Of a stretch of DNA of 64,000 nt, positions 17,154 through 25,430 are shown piece after piece. The position numbers and the translations under genes are program-made. Under the pieces are notes generated by a model. The model searched no databases and was not told where the DNA came from. It saw only the letters and a list, made by a program, of their open reading frames with translations. Position 1 is the first letter of the stretch, and each line of letters begins with the position of its first letter. The stretch comes from Alcaligenes aquatilis (GTDB lineage: Bacteria > Pseudomonadota > Gammaproteobacteria > Burkholderiales > Burkholderiaceae_B), in contig NZ_CP022390.1 of the NCBI RefSeq assembly GCF_003076515.1, positions 2,046,001-2,110,000 of the forward strand, written 5' to 3'.

Positions 17154-18338
17154 TTAAGCTTGGCGGCGAAGCAACACTTTTTGGTACAGCTCCTGATAAC
17201 GACTTGCCACCGCAGGCCAACTGAACTGGGCCAGCAATTCCCGAGAGTTCTCGACCAGATTACGGGCCATCACCGGATCCTTGCTGATTTTCTCAATCGC
17301 TTGGGCCAGTTCCTGGGCATCTTCCGGATGGCTGAGCAGCAAGGCGTGATAACCACCCTGCACATATTGGGCAAAGCCGCACCACGGCGCCGGACTTAGG
17401 ACGACCGGCAAACCATAGGACATGGCTTCCAGCGGTGCCATGCCAAAGCTGTCATTCAGGGTGGGATGCACGTAAATATCGGCAGCACGATAAAAGGGTT
17501 CGACGTTCGAGGTCTCGCCTTGCAAGATGACACGATCCTGCATATTCAGAGACTGCAACTGTTGGCGCATCTGATCTCGCAGGCCAGGTTTTCCACCCAC
17601 CACCAACAGGCGGTAATGAGATGGCAATTTCGCCAAGGCCTCCAGCACCGTACTCAAGCCTTTGCGCAGGGGATTGCGCGCCACCAGCAGACAGACGACC
17701 TGCTCCTTGGTGAAACCCAAGGACTCACGCACTTTGGTACGCTCTTCCCCTTGCAAATCGGCTTGCGGCAAGGCCACGCCAGGAGCGATAACGGGATAAT
17801 CGTGCACGCTGCCATAGGCTTGCTGCAATTGTTCGGCAATCAAGCCTGAAACGGCGACAACGGCATGAGGACCGGGCCGCAAACGGCGTTTTTCCAGACC
17901 CAGATAGCCCCAGACACGCGGGCTGAAGTAGGAACCCAGCTTTTTAAGCCAGGGCAAGGGTCGCACCCGCCAGTTGAAACGCACGGGGGTGACATGAACC
18001 ACTTCCACGTCCCCGCACCACCCGTTCATGTGCGAATGCACAATATCAAAACCTTGGGCCGTGGCCTTGGCCGCCTTGCGGGCGAACAGGATGCCGCGTA
18101 TCCAGCCAGGCCAGTGTGACCAATGACGGATAGGCACGTAGGCCAGCTTCAAGTCGCAACGACTGTCATACTCACGCGCAAACACGGTAATTTCGTGCTT
18201 TTCGGCCAGTTCACGCATCAGCTCCACGCCATAGGCCTCGGCACCGCCAAAGCGGTTACCAAAACGATCGACCACAAAAGCAATGCGTAAACGCTCGGCA
18301 ATCGCAGCAGGCGTGTCGTGGATTTGATCTGAATTCAT
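17154..18338 (-). CDS. Glycosyltransferase family 4 (GT-B)
   Basis: 394-aa GT4 enzyme with the FGGAE acceptor loop near residue 35 (RFGNRFGGAEAYG), the VARNPLRKGLSTVLEAL donor-domain strand-helix, and the NDSFGMAPLEAMSYGLPVV block at the active site (with the late catalytic glutamate). ATG at 18338 overlaps the upstream deacetylase stop by 4 nt (ATGA). Related GT4 enzymes build LPS outer core; the linkage is unknown. Confidence 0.88.
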   Translation of the reverse strand: MNSDQIHDTPAAIAERLRIAFVVDRFGNRFGGAEAYGVELMRELAEKHEITVFAREYDSRCDLKLAYVPIRHWSHWPGWIRGILFARKAAKATAQGFDIVHSHMNGWCGDVEVVHVTPVRFNWRVRPLPWLKKLGSYFSPRVWGYLGLEKRRLRPGPHAVVAVSGLIAEQLQQAYGSVHDYPVIAPGVALPQADLQGEERTKVRESLGFTKEQVVCLLVARNPLRKGLSTVLEALAKLPSHYRLLVVGGKPGLRDQMRQQLQSLNMQDRVILQGETSNVEPFYRAADIYVHPTLNDSFGMAPLEAMSYGLPVVLSPAPWCGFAQYVQGGYHALLLSHPEDAQELAQAIEKISKDPVMARNLVENSRELLAQFSWPAVASRYQELYQKVLLRRQA

Positions 18339-19075
18339 GAGCGGGAAACCGTACGGCGCTTGTCTTCCAGGCGTGTCACGCACTTTTGCACAAAGCGCAA
18401 AATATTGGTGGAACGCGAGACCGTCACGCGGGGCAAATCAAACAAGTCATCGTCCGAACGCGCCAGGCCACGATTGGTGGTGGTGGCGTTCAGATACCCT
18501 GCCTGACACACTTGCTCACGGATAGCCTGATTCTGATCGCCATAGGGATAGCAGAAAGCGCTGACTTCCACTTGCAGCGCATCTTGCAGCTCTGCCTTGG
18601 ATTGCGCGATCTGGTAATGGGCAATTTCCGAGGACACATCAGTCAAATGCACATGGTCCAAGGTGTGCGAACCGGCTTCATGACCGGCATTTACCCAGGC
18701 GCGCAGCTCGGGCAAGGACATCAGACCGGAATGCGGCACACCTTTGGGTTGATCCCAGAAGTTGGAGCCGTCCAGATGCCGCGCAACAATGTAATTAGTA
18801 GCGGTAAAGCCCAACTCATCCAGCACCGGCATGGCATTTTGAAACACGTTACGGTAGCCGTCATCAAAGCTGATTCCCACAACCTTGCCCTGCTTTTCAC
18901 CGCGCAGGTACGGCATCAATTGCGCCATGGACAAACCTTGATAGCCCAAGCGCTTCAGCCACGTCATCTGGCGCCGAAAATCAGTGGGATGCACGGTCAA
19001 GCCTCGATACGGCGAACCTTTGGGAGCAGGCACCCCGACCTGGTGGTACATAAGAATCGGAATCATAGGCGGCAT
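18335..19075 (-). CDS. Polysaccharide deacetylase (NodB/CE4 family)
   Basis: 246-aa NodB-homology protein with catalytic FDDGY (GISFDDGY), metal motif SHTLDH and the CYPYGDQN motif, all expected for CE4 N-deacetylases. No signal peptide is evident, so it probably acts in the cytoplasm on a sugar before export. It is one of two deacetylases in this cluster. Two close in-frame starts exist (MPPM and MIP); the former is used. It follows the GT2 gene by 9 nt. Confidence 0.88.
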   Translation of the reverse strand: MPPMIPILMYHQVGVPAPKGSPYRGLTVHPTDFRRQMTWLKRLGYQGLSMAQLMPYLRGEKQGKVVGISFDDGYRNVFQNAMPVLDELGFTATNYIVARHLDGSNFWDQPKGVPHSGLMSLPELRAWVNAGHEAGSHTLDHVHLTDVSSEIAHYQIAQSKAELQDALQVEVSAFCYPYGDQNQAIREQVCQAGYLNATTTNRGLARSDDDLFDLPRVTVSRSTNILRFVQKCVTRLEDKRRTVSRS

Positions 19076-19084
19076 TATAAAGGG

Positions 19085-19882
19085 CTAATCAGACTTCTGA
19101 CGGGTGTAATACCACAGCTTACTATATCGAAACAAGCTGCCTGCAGCGGCCATACACGCCAGGATGAAGCCTTGCGGGCCGTCCAGAAAGCCGCGTCGAA
19201 CAATATAGTGACGTACAAAGGTCCAACTGGCATGACCGGCAATACCCGGCAAGCTGGTGGTCTTGCCCTTGGCCTGCATTTGACGGGCGGCATCCGAGGA
19301 ATAGCGGTTGATCTTGTCAATAAAGACTTCAAGGCTGGCGTAGGGGTAATGCAGGAAATGCCCATCCAGAATCAGGACAGGATGTTCAGTCTGCACACTT
19401 TCATGGACTTTGGCATCGTTAAAGCGAGCGGTACCGCGCTTGAACAGGCGCAACACCCGGTCCGGCCACCAGCCACTATGACGCATCCAGCGGCCAGCAA
19501 ATTCAGACAGGCGGGCAATCCGGTAAGCCGTGCCACGCGGCTGGGCTATTTCCTGCTGAATCAGCTGTGCCAGCTCGGGGGTAACGCGCTCATCCGCATC
19601 AATGGACAGCACCCATTCGCCCGTGGCCTGATCAAGCGCCCGATTCTTCTGCGGCCCAAAGCCGGGCCAATCCGGGGTAACCGTGACTTTCGCGCCCAGG
19701 GAACGGGCAATTTCCACGGTCTGATCGGTACTGCCCGAGTCCACCACAATGATCTCGTCAGCAAAGGCCACCGACTCCAGGCAGGCACGAATATGCGCCT
19801 GCTCGTTTTTGGTAATCAGGATAACGGACAGGCGCTTGCCGGAGGCGCTTCGCTCTACTTCTGTCGTTGACGACGACGCCAT
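19085..19882 (-). CDS. Glycosyltransferase family 2, LPS core (WaaE/KdtX-like)
   Basis: 265-aa GT-A enzyme: VILITKNEQAHI nucleotide-binding start, VVDSGSTDQT, GPQKNRALDQATGEWVLSIDADE with the metal DxD-like acidic motif, then a basic C-terminus with RHYIVRRGFLDGPQGF. These match the WaaE/KdtX group that adds glucose or similar to heptose in LPS inner core. The ATG at 19882 is preceded by AGGTGG; the frame is also open to a GTG 9 nt upstream. The start overlaps the upstream deacetylase by 28 nt. Confidence 0.88.
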   Translation of the reverse strand: MASSSTTEVERSASGKRLSVILITKNEQAHIRACLESVAFADEIIVVDSGSTDQTVEIARSLGAKVTVTPDWPGFGPQKNRALDQATGEWVLSIDADERVTPELAQLIQQEIAQPRGTAYRIARLSEFAGRWMRHSGWWPDRVLRLFKRGTARFNDAKVHESVQTEHPVLILDGHFLHYPYASLEVFIDKINRYSSDAARQMQAKGKTTSLPGIAGHASWTFVRHYIVRRGFLDGPQGFILACMAAAGSLFRYSKLWYYTRQKSD

Positions 19883-20697
19883 GCTTTCCACCTGTTGAAA
19901 ATCGGACCAATCACGGGATGTACCGCGACATTCAGCCTGCGCCCGACTGACACGCCAGTCGTATCACGCACGGCGAAGCGATAAATATGCAAAGGATCGC
20001 TGCCAGGCTGGTTGGAGCCAAAGGCACGCGTCGTGTACAGATAGCGGAAACCTGCCTGCTGGGCGACCTGCACGTAATCTGGATCAAAATAACCTTGAGG
20101 CCAGCACAACTGATCGGAGACCGTACCCATATTGGCTCTCAAGGTTGTACGCGACTGCTCCAGTTCCCAGCGCATCTTGTCATTCTTTTGATCGCGCTGT
20201 TCGCTCAAATCCCAGCGAGTATGGGTATGGGTGTGGCTGTGGAACTCGAACACGCCATCAGTCTGCATGGCGTGGATTTCACTCCAGCGCAAAATCACCT
20301 CGTCACTACGACCTTGCTCGATACGCGCTTCACATTCACGATGATCCGGGCATTCGGGCACGTCCTGGCCCTGGCCCAGATAAGGACGCACAGGCCCCTC
20401 ATTGATCCAGCTCGTCACCAGGAAAATCACGGCATTGAAGCCATATTTTTTCAGCAAAGGATAGGCGTAGACCCAGTTATCCAGGTAACCATCGTCAAAG
20501 GTAATCAGCACCGATTTGGGCGGTACACCCTGCCCTTGCAGATGGCCTACAAACTGCTCGGTTGTCAGGCTGGTCCAGCCATGCTTTTTCAACCATTGCA
20601 AATGTTGCTCGAAATGCTCGGGACTGGCATTGATCATGCCCCCTTCCGGGGTGACATGGTGGTACATCATGACGGGCACCGTGCTTGCCACTTTCAT
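19855..20697 (-). CDS. Polysaccharide deacetylase (NodB/CE4 family)
   Basis: 280-aa CE4 protein with VLITFDDGYLDN, FHSHTHTHTRWDLS (metal histidines) and CWPQGYFDPDYV. Both deacetylases begin PVMMYHHV/PILMYHQV, typical of the group. A Bordetella pertussis LPS core cluster also holds a deacetylase among glycosyltransferases, which suggests de-N-acetylation of a core hexosamine here; this comparison is from memory. The start overlaps the upstream GT4 stop by ATGA. The C-terminus is strongly basic (RWKAWRRRQRQK), perhaps for membrane contact. Confidence 0.88.
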   Translation of the reverse strand: MKVASTVPVMMYHHVTPEGGMINASPEHFEQHLQWLKKHGWTSLTTEQFVGHLQGQGVPPKSVLITFDDGYLDNWVYAYPLLKKYGFNAVIFLVTSWINEGPVRPYLGQGQDVPECPDHRECEARIEQGRSDEVILRWSEIHAMQTDGVFEFHSHTHTHTRWDLSEQRDQKNDKMRWELEQSRTTLRANMGTVSDQLCWPQGYFDPDYVQVAQQAGFRYLYTTRAFGSNQPGSDPLHIYRFAVRDTTGVSVGRRLNVAVHPVIGPIFNRWKAWRRRQRQK

Positions 20698-21800
20698 CCC
20701 TGAAGCTCCTTTAACCAGCGGTAGTAAGCGCTTTCCAGCCGGTCACCCATGGCAACCGGGGTAAAGCGCTCGTCGCTACGACAAAACAGGCGGCCTGCGG
20801 CTCCCATGTCCTGACGCAGCTCAGTACTTTGAATCATTTTTTCCAATGCGGCGCGCCACTGCTTAGGGTCATGCAAGTCCGCCAAAAAACCGCTGTGACC
20901 GTCCAACATCATCTCCGGCACTCCACCGACGCGGCTGCCCAGCACGGGAATGCCAGCACACCCCGCTTCTACAAATACGGTGCCCGAGGCTTCCATATGG
21001 GTCGCCAAGGCAAAAATATCCAGATTGGGCAGAATCGAGGGCACATCCGCACGAGCGCCCAGCATATGAATCCGCTCCTGTAATCCCAGCTCCACAATCA
21101 AGGCCTGCAATTGCTCGTAGCCCGGCGAGCCGCCCCCCACCAGCACCAAGTGCAATTGAGGATAGCGGTCAAACAAGGGATGCATAGCGGCAATCAGCTC
21201 ACGATGGCCTTTCTCACGGCGCAACACGGCAACGCAGCCTACCAGCAAGGAGTCAGATGCCAAACCTAGCTCAGCGCGCAAATCCAGGGCGGGTGCCGAA
21301 TCGATCACACTGGGGTCCACACAGGGGTAGACCACCTGGACATGCTCAGGCTTCACGCCGCGCTCGATCAGGTGATCGCGCACATAATCGCTGGGCGTGA
21401 TCACTCGTTTGGGCACGATGGTGTAAGACATCAAGGAACCGACCTTCTTGGCCAGATGACGCGTGCGCACAATCAAAGGCGTCCCCGCCAAGCGTCCGGC
21501 CACGCCAGCCAGCATGGTGTCCCGGCGGCTATGGCTATTGAGCACATCAAACCGGCCTTGACGCAAGACCCGACGCAATTGGCGCACACCGCGCATGTAA
21601 TTGGCCGGGCCATCCATCAACAGGGTATGAACAACAAAGCCTTCATCGCGCAAGCGCTCGGTCAATTGTGCATGGGGTTGGCAGGCAGCCTCCACCTGAT
21701 GCCCGCGTTCACGTAAGATGCGCATGGCGCGCAAGATGTAGTTTTCCTGACCGCCAAAACTGGTGGCCGCTTCCGAGTGCAGAATGCGCAAGGGCCTCAT
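20694..21800 (-). CDS. Glycosyltransferase family 4 (GT-B)
   Basis: 368-aa GT4 enzyme: ILHSEAATSFGGQENYIL acceptor loop, VVYPCVDPSVID hinge, GCVAVLRREKGHRELI donor-domain start, and E-x7-E in MEASGTVFVEAGCAGIPVL. The ATG overlaps the dnaE stop (ATGA), so translation is coupled to the replicase gene. It is the first LPS-related gene of the leftward cluster. Confidence 0.88.
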   Translation of the reverse strand: MRPLRILHSEAATSFGGQENYILRAMRILRERGHQVEAACQPHAQLTERLRDEGFVVHTLLMDGPANYMRGVRQLRRVLRQGRFDVLNSHSRRDTMLAGVAGRLAGTPLIVRTRHLAKKVGSLMSYTIVPKRVITPSDYVRDHLIERGVKPEHVQVVYPCVDPSVIDSAPALDLRAELGLASDSLLVGCVAVLRREKGHRELIAAMHPLFDRYPQLHLVLVGGGSPGYEQLQALIVELGLQERIHMLGARADVPSILPNLDIFALATHMEASGTVFVEAGCAGIPVLGSRVGGVPEMMLDGHSGFLADLHDPKQWRAALEKMIQSTELRQDMGAAGRLFCRSDERFTPVAMGDRLESAYYRWLKELQG

Positions 21801-24800
21801 CGGTAGCTGATCTCCACCTCGTGTGTGGCATCCCAGCCTTCCAACTGCTCCAGCAAGGAATCAGCCAGACGAACACGCCATTGCGGGCCTAGCTGCACCA
21901 CACATTCGTAATCGGGGCGTTGCAACTGCACCTCTACCGGCACACCGCCCTGCTGCTCGGCTCGATGCGGCGCCAGCAAGGCTTGCAAACGCTGCGCGTC
22001 CGCATTGTTATTCAAAGCAATGCTCAAGCAACTGGCACGCGCTTCACGGGCCAACTGCAGATCAAAAATCGAATCGGCATTGATACGCAGACCGCCGGTG
22101 TAGTCGTCGTTGCTGACCTTGCCCTGAATGATGATCAACTGGTCTTCTTTCAGACGCTGGCGGTGCTCTTCAAACAGTTCATTGAAGATCGCCACTTCCA
22201 GTTGCGCCGAGCCGTCATCCAGCATGGCATACAGCATCTTGCCGCGACGGGTCATGCGTACCCGCACGGCTGACAGCACGCCAGCAAACCACTGCGGGCT
22301 GCGCGAGGCTTCCAGGCGTGCCAAGGGTGTCGGTGCGAAACGACGAACTTCATCCCGCCAGGCGTCAAACAAGTGGCCGCTAAAATAAAAACCCAGTGCC
22401 GTCTTTTCCTGACGCAAGCGATCTTGCAGGCTCCAAGGGGCGACTTTCGCGACCTCGCCTTCCACGATATCGTTGGAGTCATCATCAAACAGCGAGGATT
22501 GATTCGCGCTACGCTCGGCCTGCTCAGCCGCTTCCGTGGCGGCACCAATACTGGCCAGCAAGGCGGCGCGGTTTTCGTCAATCGAATCAAAAGCACCGGC
22601 GCGTACCAAGGCTTCAATCGTGCGCTTGTTGACCTGATGACGGTCCACGCGACGGCAGAAATCAAACAGGCTAGTAAAAGGACCGCCTTGCTTGCGAGCT
22701 TCCACAATCGCTTCAACGGCGGCCTGACCCGTCCCTTTCACAGCCCCCAGGCCGTAACGCATGGTACGCGGCGGCAAGCCTTTTTCTGTATAGCTGTCCT
22801 TGACCGGCTCAAAGCGGTAATTGGACGCGTTGATATCGGGTGGCAAGACTTCCACACCGTTAGCCAGCGCGTCTTTCCAGAAAATCTGCACCTTGTCGGT
22901 ATCGTCCATATCGGACAACAAGGTCGCGGCCAGAAACTCGGCCGGATGGTGCGCTTTCAACCAGGCCGTCTGATACGCAATTAGCGCGTAAGCAGCTGAG
23001 TGACTCTTGTTAAAGCCGTAACCCGCGAACTTTTCCATCAGGTCAAACAACTTCACCGCCAGCTCAGGGTCGTGACCTTTCTTGACCGCCCCTTCCTCGA
23101 ACAAGACGCGATGCTTGGCCATTTCCTCGGGCTTTTTCTTGCCCATGGCACGACGCAGCAAGTCGGCACCACCCAGTGAGTAGCCACCGATAATCTGCGA
23201 GATCAGCATCACCTGTTCCTGGTAGACGATCACCCCGTAGGTGCTGCTCAGCGTGCTTTCCAGATCCGGGTGGAAATAATCCACCTCAGCCCGACCGTGT
23301 TTCCGGTTCACGAAGTCCACCACCATGCCCGACTCCAGTGGCCCCGGACGATACAGGGCCAGCATGGCGATAATGTCTTCAAAGGTGGAGGGCCGTAGAC
23401 TACGCAGCAGCTCCTTCATACCGCGCGATTCCAACTGGAACACGGCGGTGGTATTGCCTTCGCAAAGCAGTTTGTAGGAGGCGTCGTCATCCAATGGCAA
23501 GGCCATGATGTCGAACTCGCGCTTGTCGGCATTGAACTGGCGCACATAGCGCACGGCCCAGTCCAGAATGGTCAGGTTACGCAGGCCCAGAAAGTCGAAC
23601 TTGACCAGACCGGCTGCCTCCACGTCGTCCTTGTCGTATTGCGACACGGCGTTGGCGTCGGGGCCGGACTGCGCGTACAGCGGGCAAAAATCAATCAGCT
23701 TGCCGGGCGCAATCAGAACCCCCCCGGCGTGCATGCCCACGCTACGAGTCAGGCCTTCCAAGGGGCGGGCCAGATCGATCAGGGCTTTGACTTCTTCGTC
23801 GTTCTCGTAACGCTCGCGAAAGGCAGGCTCATCGGCCAGCGCCCGTTCCAGCGTCCAGGGATCAGCAGGGTTGAAAGGAATCAGTTTGGACAAGCCATCG
23901 CACAGGCTGTAGGGCAGCTCCAGCACACGACCGACGTCACGCACCACGGCTTTCGCACCCAGGGTACCGAATGTGGCAATCTGGCTGACAGCCTGGCGGC
24001 CATACTTCTGTTTCACGTAATCAATCACGCGTTCGCGGTTGTCCTGGCAAAAGTCCACGTCAAAGTCAGGCATGGACACCCGCTCGGGGTTCAGGAAACG
24101 TTCAAACAGCAAGTCATAGCGCAAGGGGTCCAAGTCGGTAATCCCCATGCTGTAGGCCACCAGCGACCCCGCCCCCGAGCCCCGGCCCGGTCCGACCGGC
24201 ACACCATTGTGCTTGCCCCAGTTAATGAAGTCCGCCACGATCAGGAAGTAGCCGGGGAACCCCATGGAGATGATGGTGTTGCACTCCCACATCAAGCGCT
24301 CTTCGTAGGTCGGGCGTTGCTTCTCGCGCTCCTGGGGATCGGCATACAGCTGCGTCAAGCGGATTTCCAGACCGTCCTTGGCCTGCTGGATCAAAAAGTC
24401 GCCCAGCGACATGCCATCGGGTGTCGGGAAGTCGGGCAGATAAGGTTTGCCCAACTCCAGCTCCAGGTTGCAACGCTTGGCAATTTCCAGCGTGTTTTGC
24501 AGTGCAACAGGAACGTCCGCAAAACGCTGCTGCATTTCATCCGTGCTGAGAAAGTATTGCTCTGGCGTAAAACGCTTCACACGCTTGGGGTTGGCCAATT
24601 GCTCGCCTTCAGCAATACATACCCGCACCTCGTGCGCACGGAAATCGTCCCGTGCAATAAACTGAATCGGGTGCGTCGCCACCACCGGCAATTCCAGCTC
24701 TGCAGCCAAACGCATGGCGGCTTGTACATAAAGCTCATCGCCGTCCGCACCGCTGCGCTGCAGTTCAATATAAAAGGCACCGGGGAACAAGTCTTCCCAA

Positions 24801-25273
24801 TGGCGGGCACAATCCCGGGCCAAGTCCAGATTGCCATCGGCCAGGGCATGGCCAATATCACCCATACGCCCGCCGGACAAGGCAATCAGGCCACTACACT
24901 CTTTCAACCAGGCGCGCTGTACCTCGGCACGTCCTTTGTACTGGTTGCCCAGCCAGGCACGGGTCAAGATGTCGCACAGGCTCAAATACCCTGCTTCGTT
25001 TTGCACCAGCAAAAGCAGGCGTGACGGTTTTTCGCGGTCTTCCTCGTTCTGCAGCCAAATATCACAACCCATGATGGCTTTCAGCCCGGCTTTACGCGCC
25101 GAGGTATAGAACTTGATCTGTCCAAACAAGTTGCACAAATCCGTCAACGCCAATGCAGGCTGCCCATAGGCCTGCGCTTTTTTGATCATTTCGGGAATAC
25201 GGGCGATGCCGTCCACCACGGAGAACTCCGAGTGGGATCGCAAATGGACAAAGGAAGGGGTGGTTTCGCTCAT
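21797..25273 (-). CDS. dnaE: DNA polymerase III alpha subunit
   Basis: 1158-aa catalytic subunit of the chromosomal replicase. The PHP domain is N-terminal (FVHLRSHSEFSVVDGIARI), the polymerase palm carries PDFDVDF and the GPGRGSGAGSLVAY fingers motif, followed by the helix-hairpin-helix, an OB-fold (about 990-1070) and the tau-binding C-terminus. Length matches proteobacterial DnaE1. The start at MSETTPSFVHL is conserved. Unusually, its stop overlaps the start of a glycosyltransferase gene, making it head of the LPS cluster. Confidence 0.97.
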   Translation of the reverse strand: MSETTPSFVHLRSHSEFSVVDGIARIPEMIKKAQAYGQPALALTDLCNLFGQIKFYTSARKAGLKAIMGCDIWLQNEEDREKPSRLLLLVQNEAGYLSLCDILTRAWLGNQYKGRAEVQRAWLKECSGLIALSGGRMGDIGHALADGNLDLARDCARHWEDLFPGAFYIELQRSGADGDELYVQAAMRLAAELELPVVATHPIQFIARDDFRAHEVRVCIAEGEQLANPKRVKRFTPEQYFLSTDEMQQRFADVPVALQNTLEIAKRCNLELELGKPYLPDFPTPDGMSLGDFLIQQAKDGLEIRLTQLYADPQEREKQRPTYEERLMWECNTIISMGFPGYFLIVADFINWGKHNGVPVGPGRGSGAGSLVAYSMGITDLDPLRYDLLFERFLNPERVSMPDFDVDFCQDNRERVIDYVKQKYGRQAVSQIATFGTLGAKAVVRDVGRVLELPYSLCDGLSKLIPFNPADPWTLERALADEPAFRERYENDEEVKALIDLARPLEGLTRSVGMHAGGVLIAPGKLIDFCPLYAQSGPDANAVSQYDKDDVEAAGLVKFDFLGLRNLTILDWAVRYVRQFNADKREFDIMALPLDDDASYKLLCEGNTTAVFQLESRGMKELLRSLRPSTFEDIIAMLALYRPGPLESGMVVDFVNRKHGRAEVDYFHPDLESTLSSTYGVIVYQEQVMLISQIIGGYSLGGADLLRRAMGKKKPEEMAKHRVLFEEGAVKKGHDPELAVKLFDLMEKFAGYGFNKSHSAAYALIAYQTAWLKAHHPAEFLAATLLSDMDDTDKVQIFWKDALANGVEVLPPDINASNYRFEPVKDSYTEKGLPPRTMRYGLGAVKGTGQAAVEAIVEARKQGGPFTSLFDFCRRVDRHQVNKRTIEALVRAGAFDSIDENRAALLASIGAATEAAEQAERSANQSSLFDDDSNDIVEGEVAKVAPWSLQDRLRQEKTALGFYFSGHLFDAWRDEVRRFAPTPLARLEASRSPQWFAGVLSAVRVRMTRRGKMLYAMLDDGSAQLEVAIFNELFEEHRQRLKEDQLIIIQGKVSNDDYTGGLRINADSIFDLQLAREARASCLSIALNNNADAQRLQALLAPHRAEQQGGVPVEVQLQRPDYECVVQLGPQWRVRLADSLLEQLEGWDATHEVEISYR

Positions 25274-25430
25274 GATGGAATTGTACTTAAGCCAATGGAC
25301 ATTGGTGGCCCTGAAGCGATGCTCAGGGTGAATAAGGGCAGGCAATATGTTTCGATTGGTTCACATCTGGCTGAACAACAAACGCACAATCACCCGCCCC
25401 CTACCGACCAATACCAAAACAACAAACAAC

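Noticed and set aside
18386..19870. 494-codon frame antisense to the deacetylase and GT2 genes
   Set aside because: It spans two genuine genes with catalytic motifs on the minus strand and has no recognisable domain.
19855..19882. Overlap of deacetylase and GT2 genes considered as a frameshift
   Set aside because: Both reading frames are complete with normal termini; a 28-nt overlap is within ordinary operon limits.
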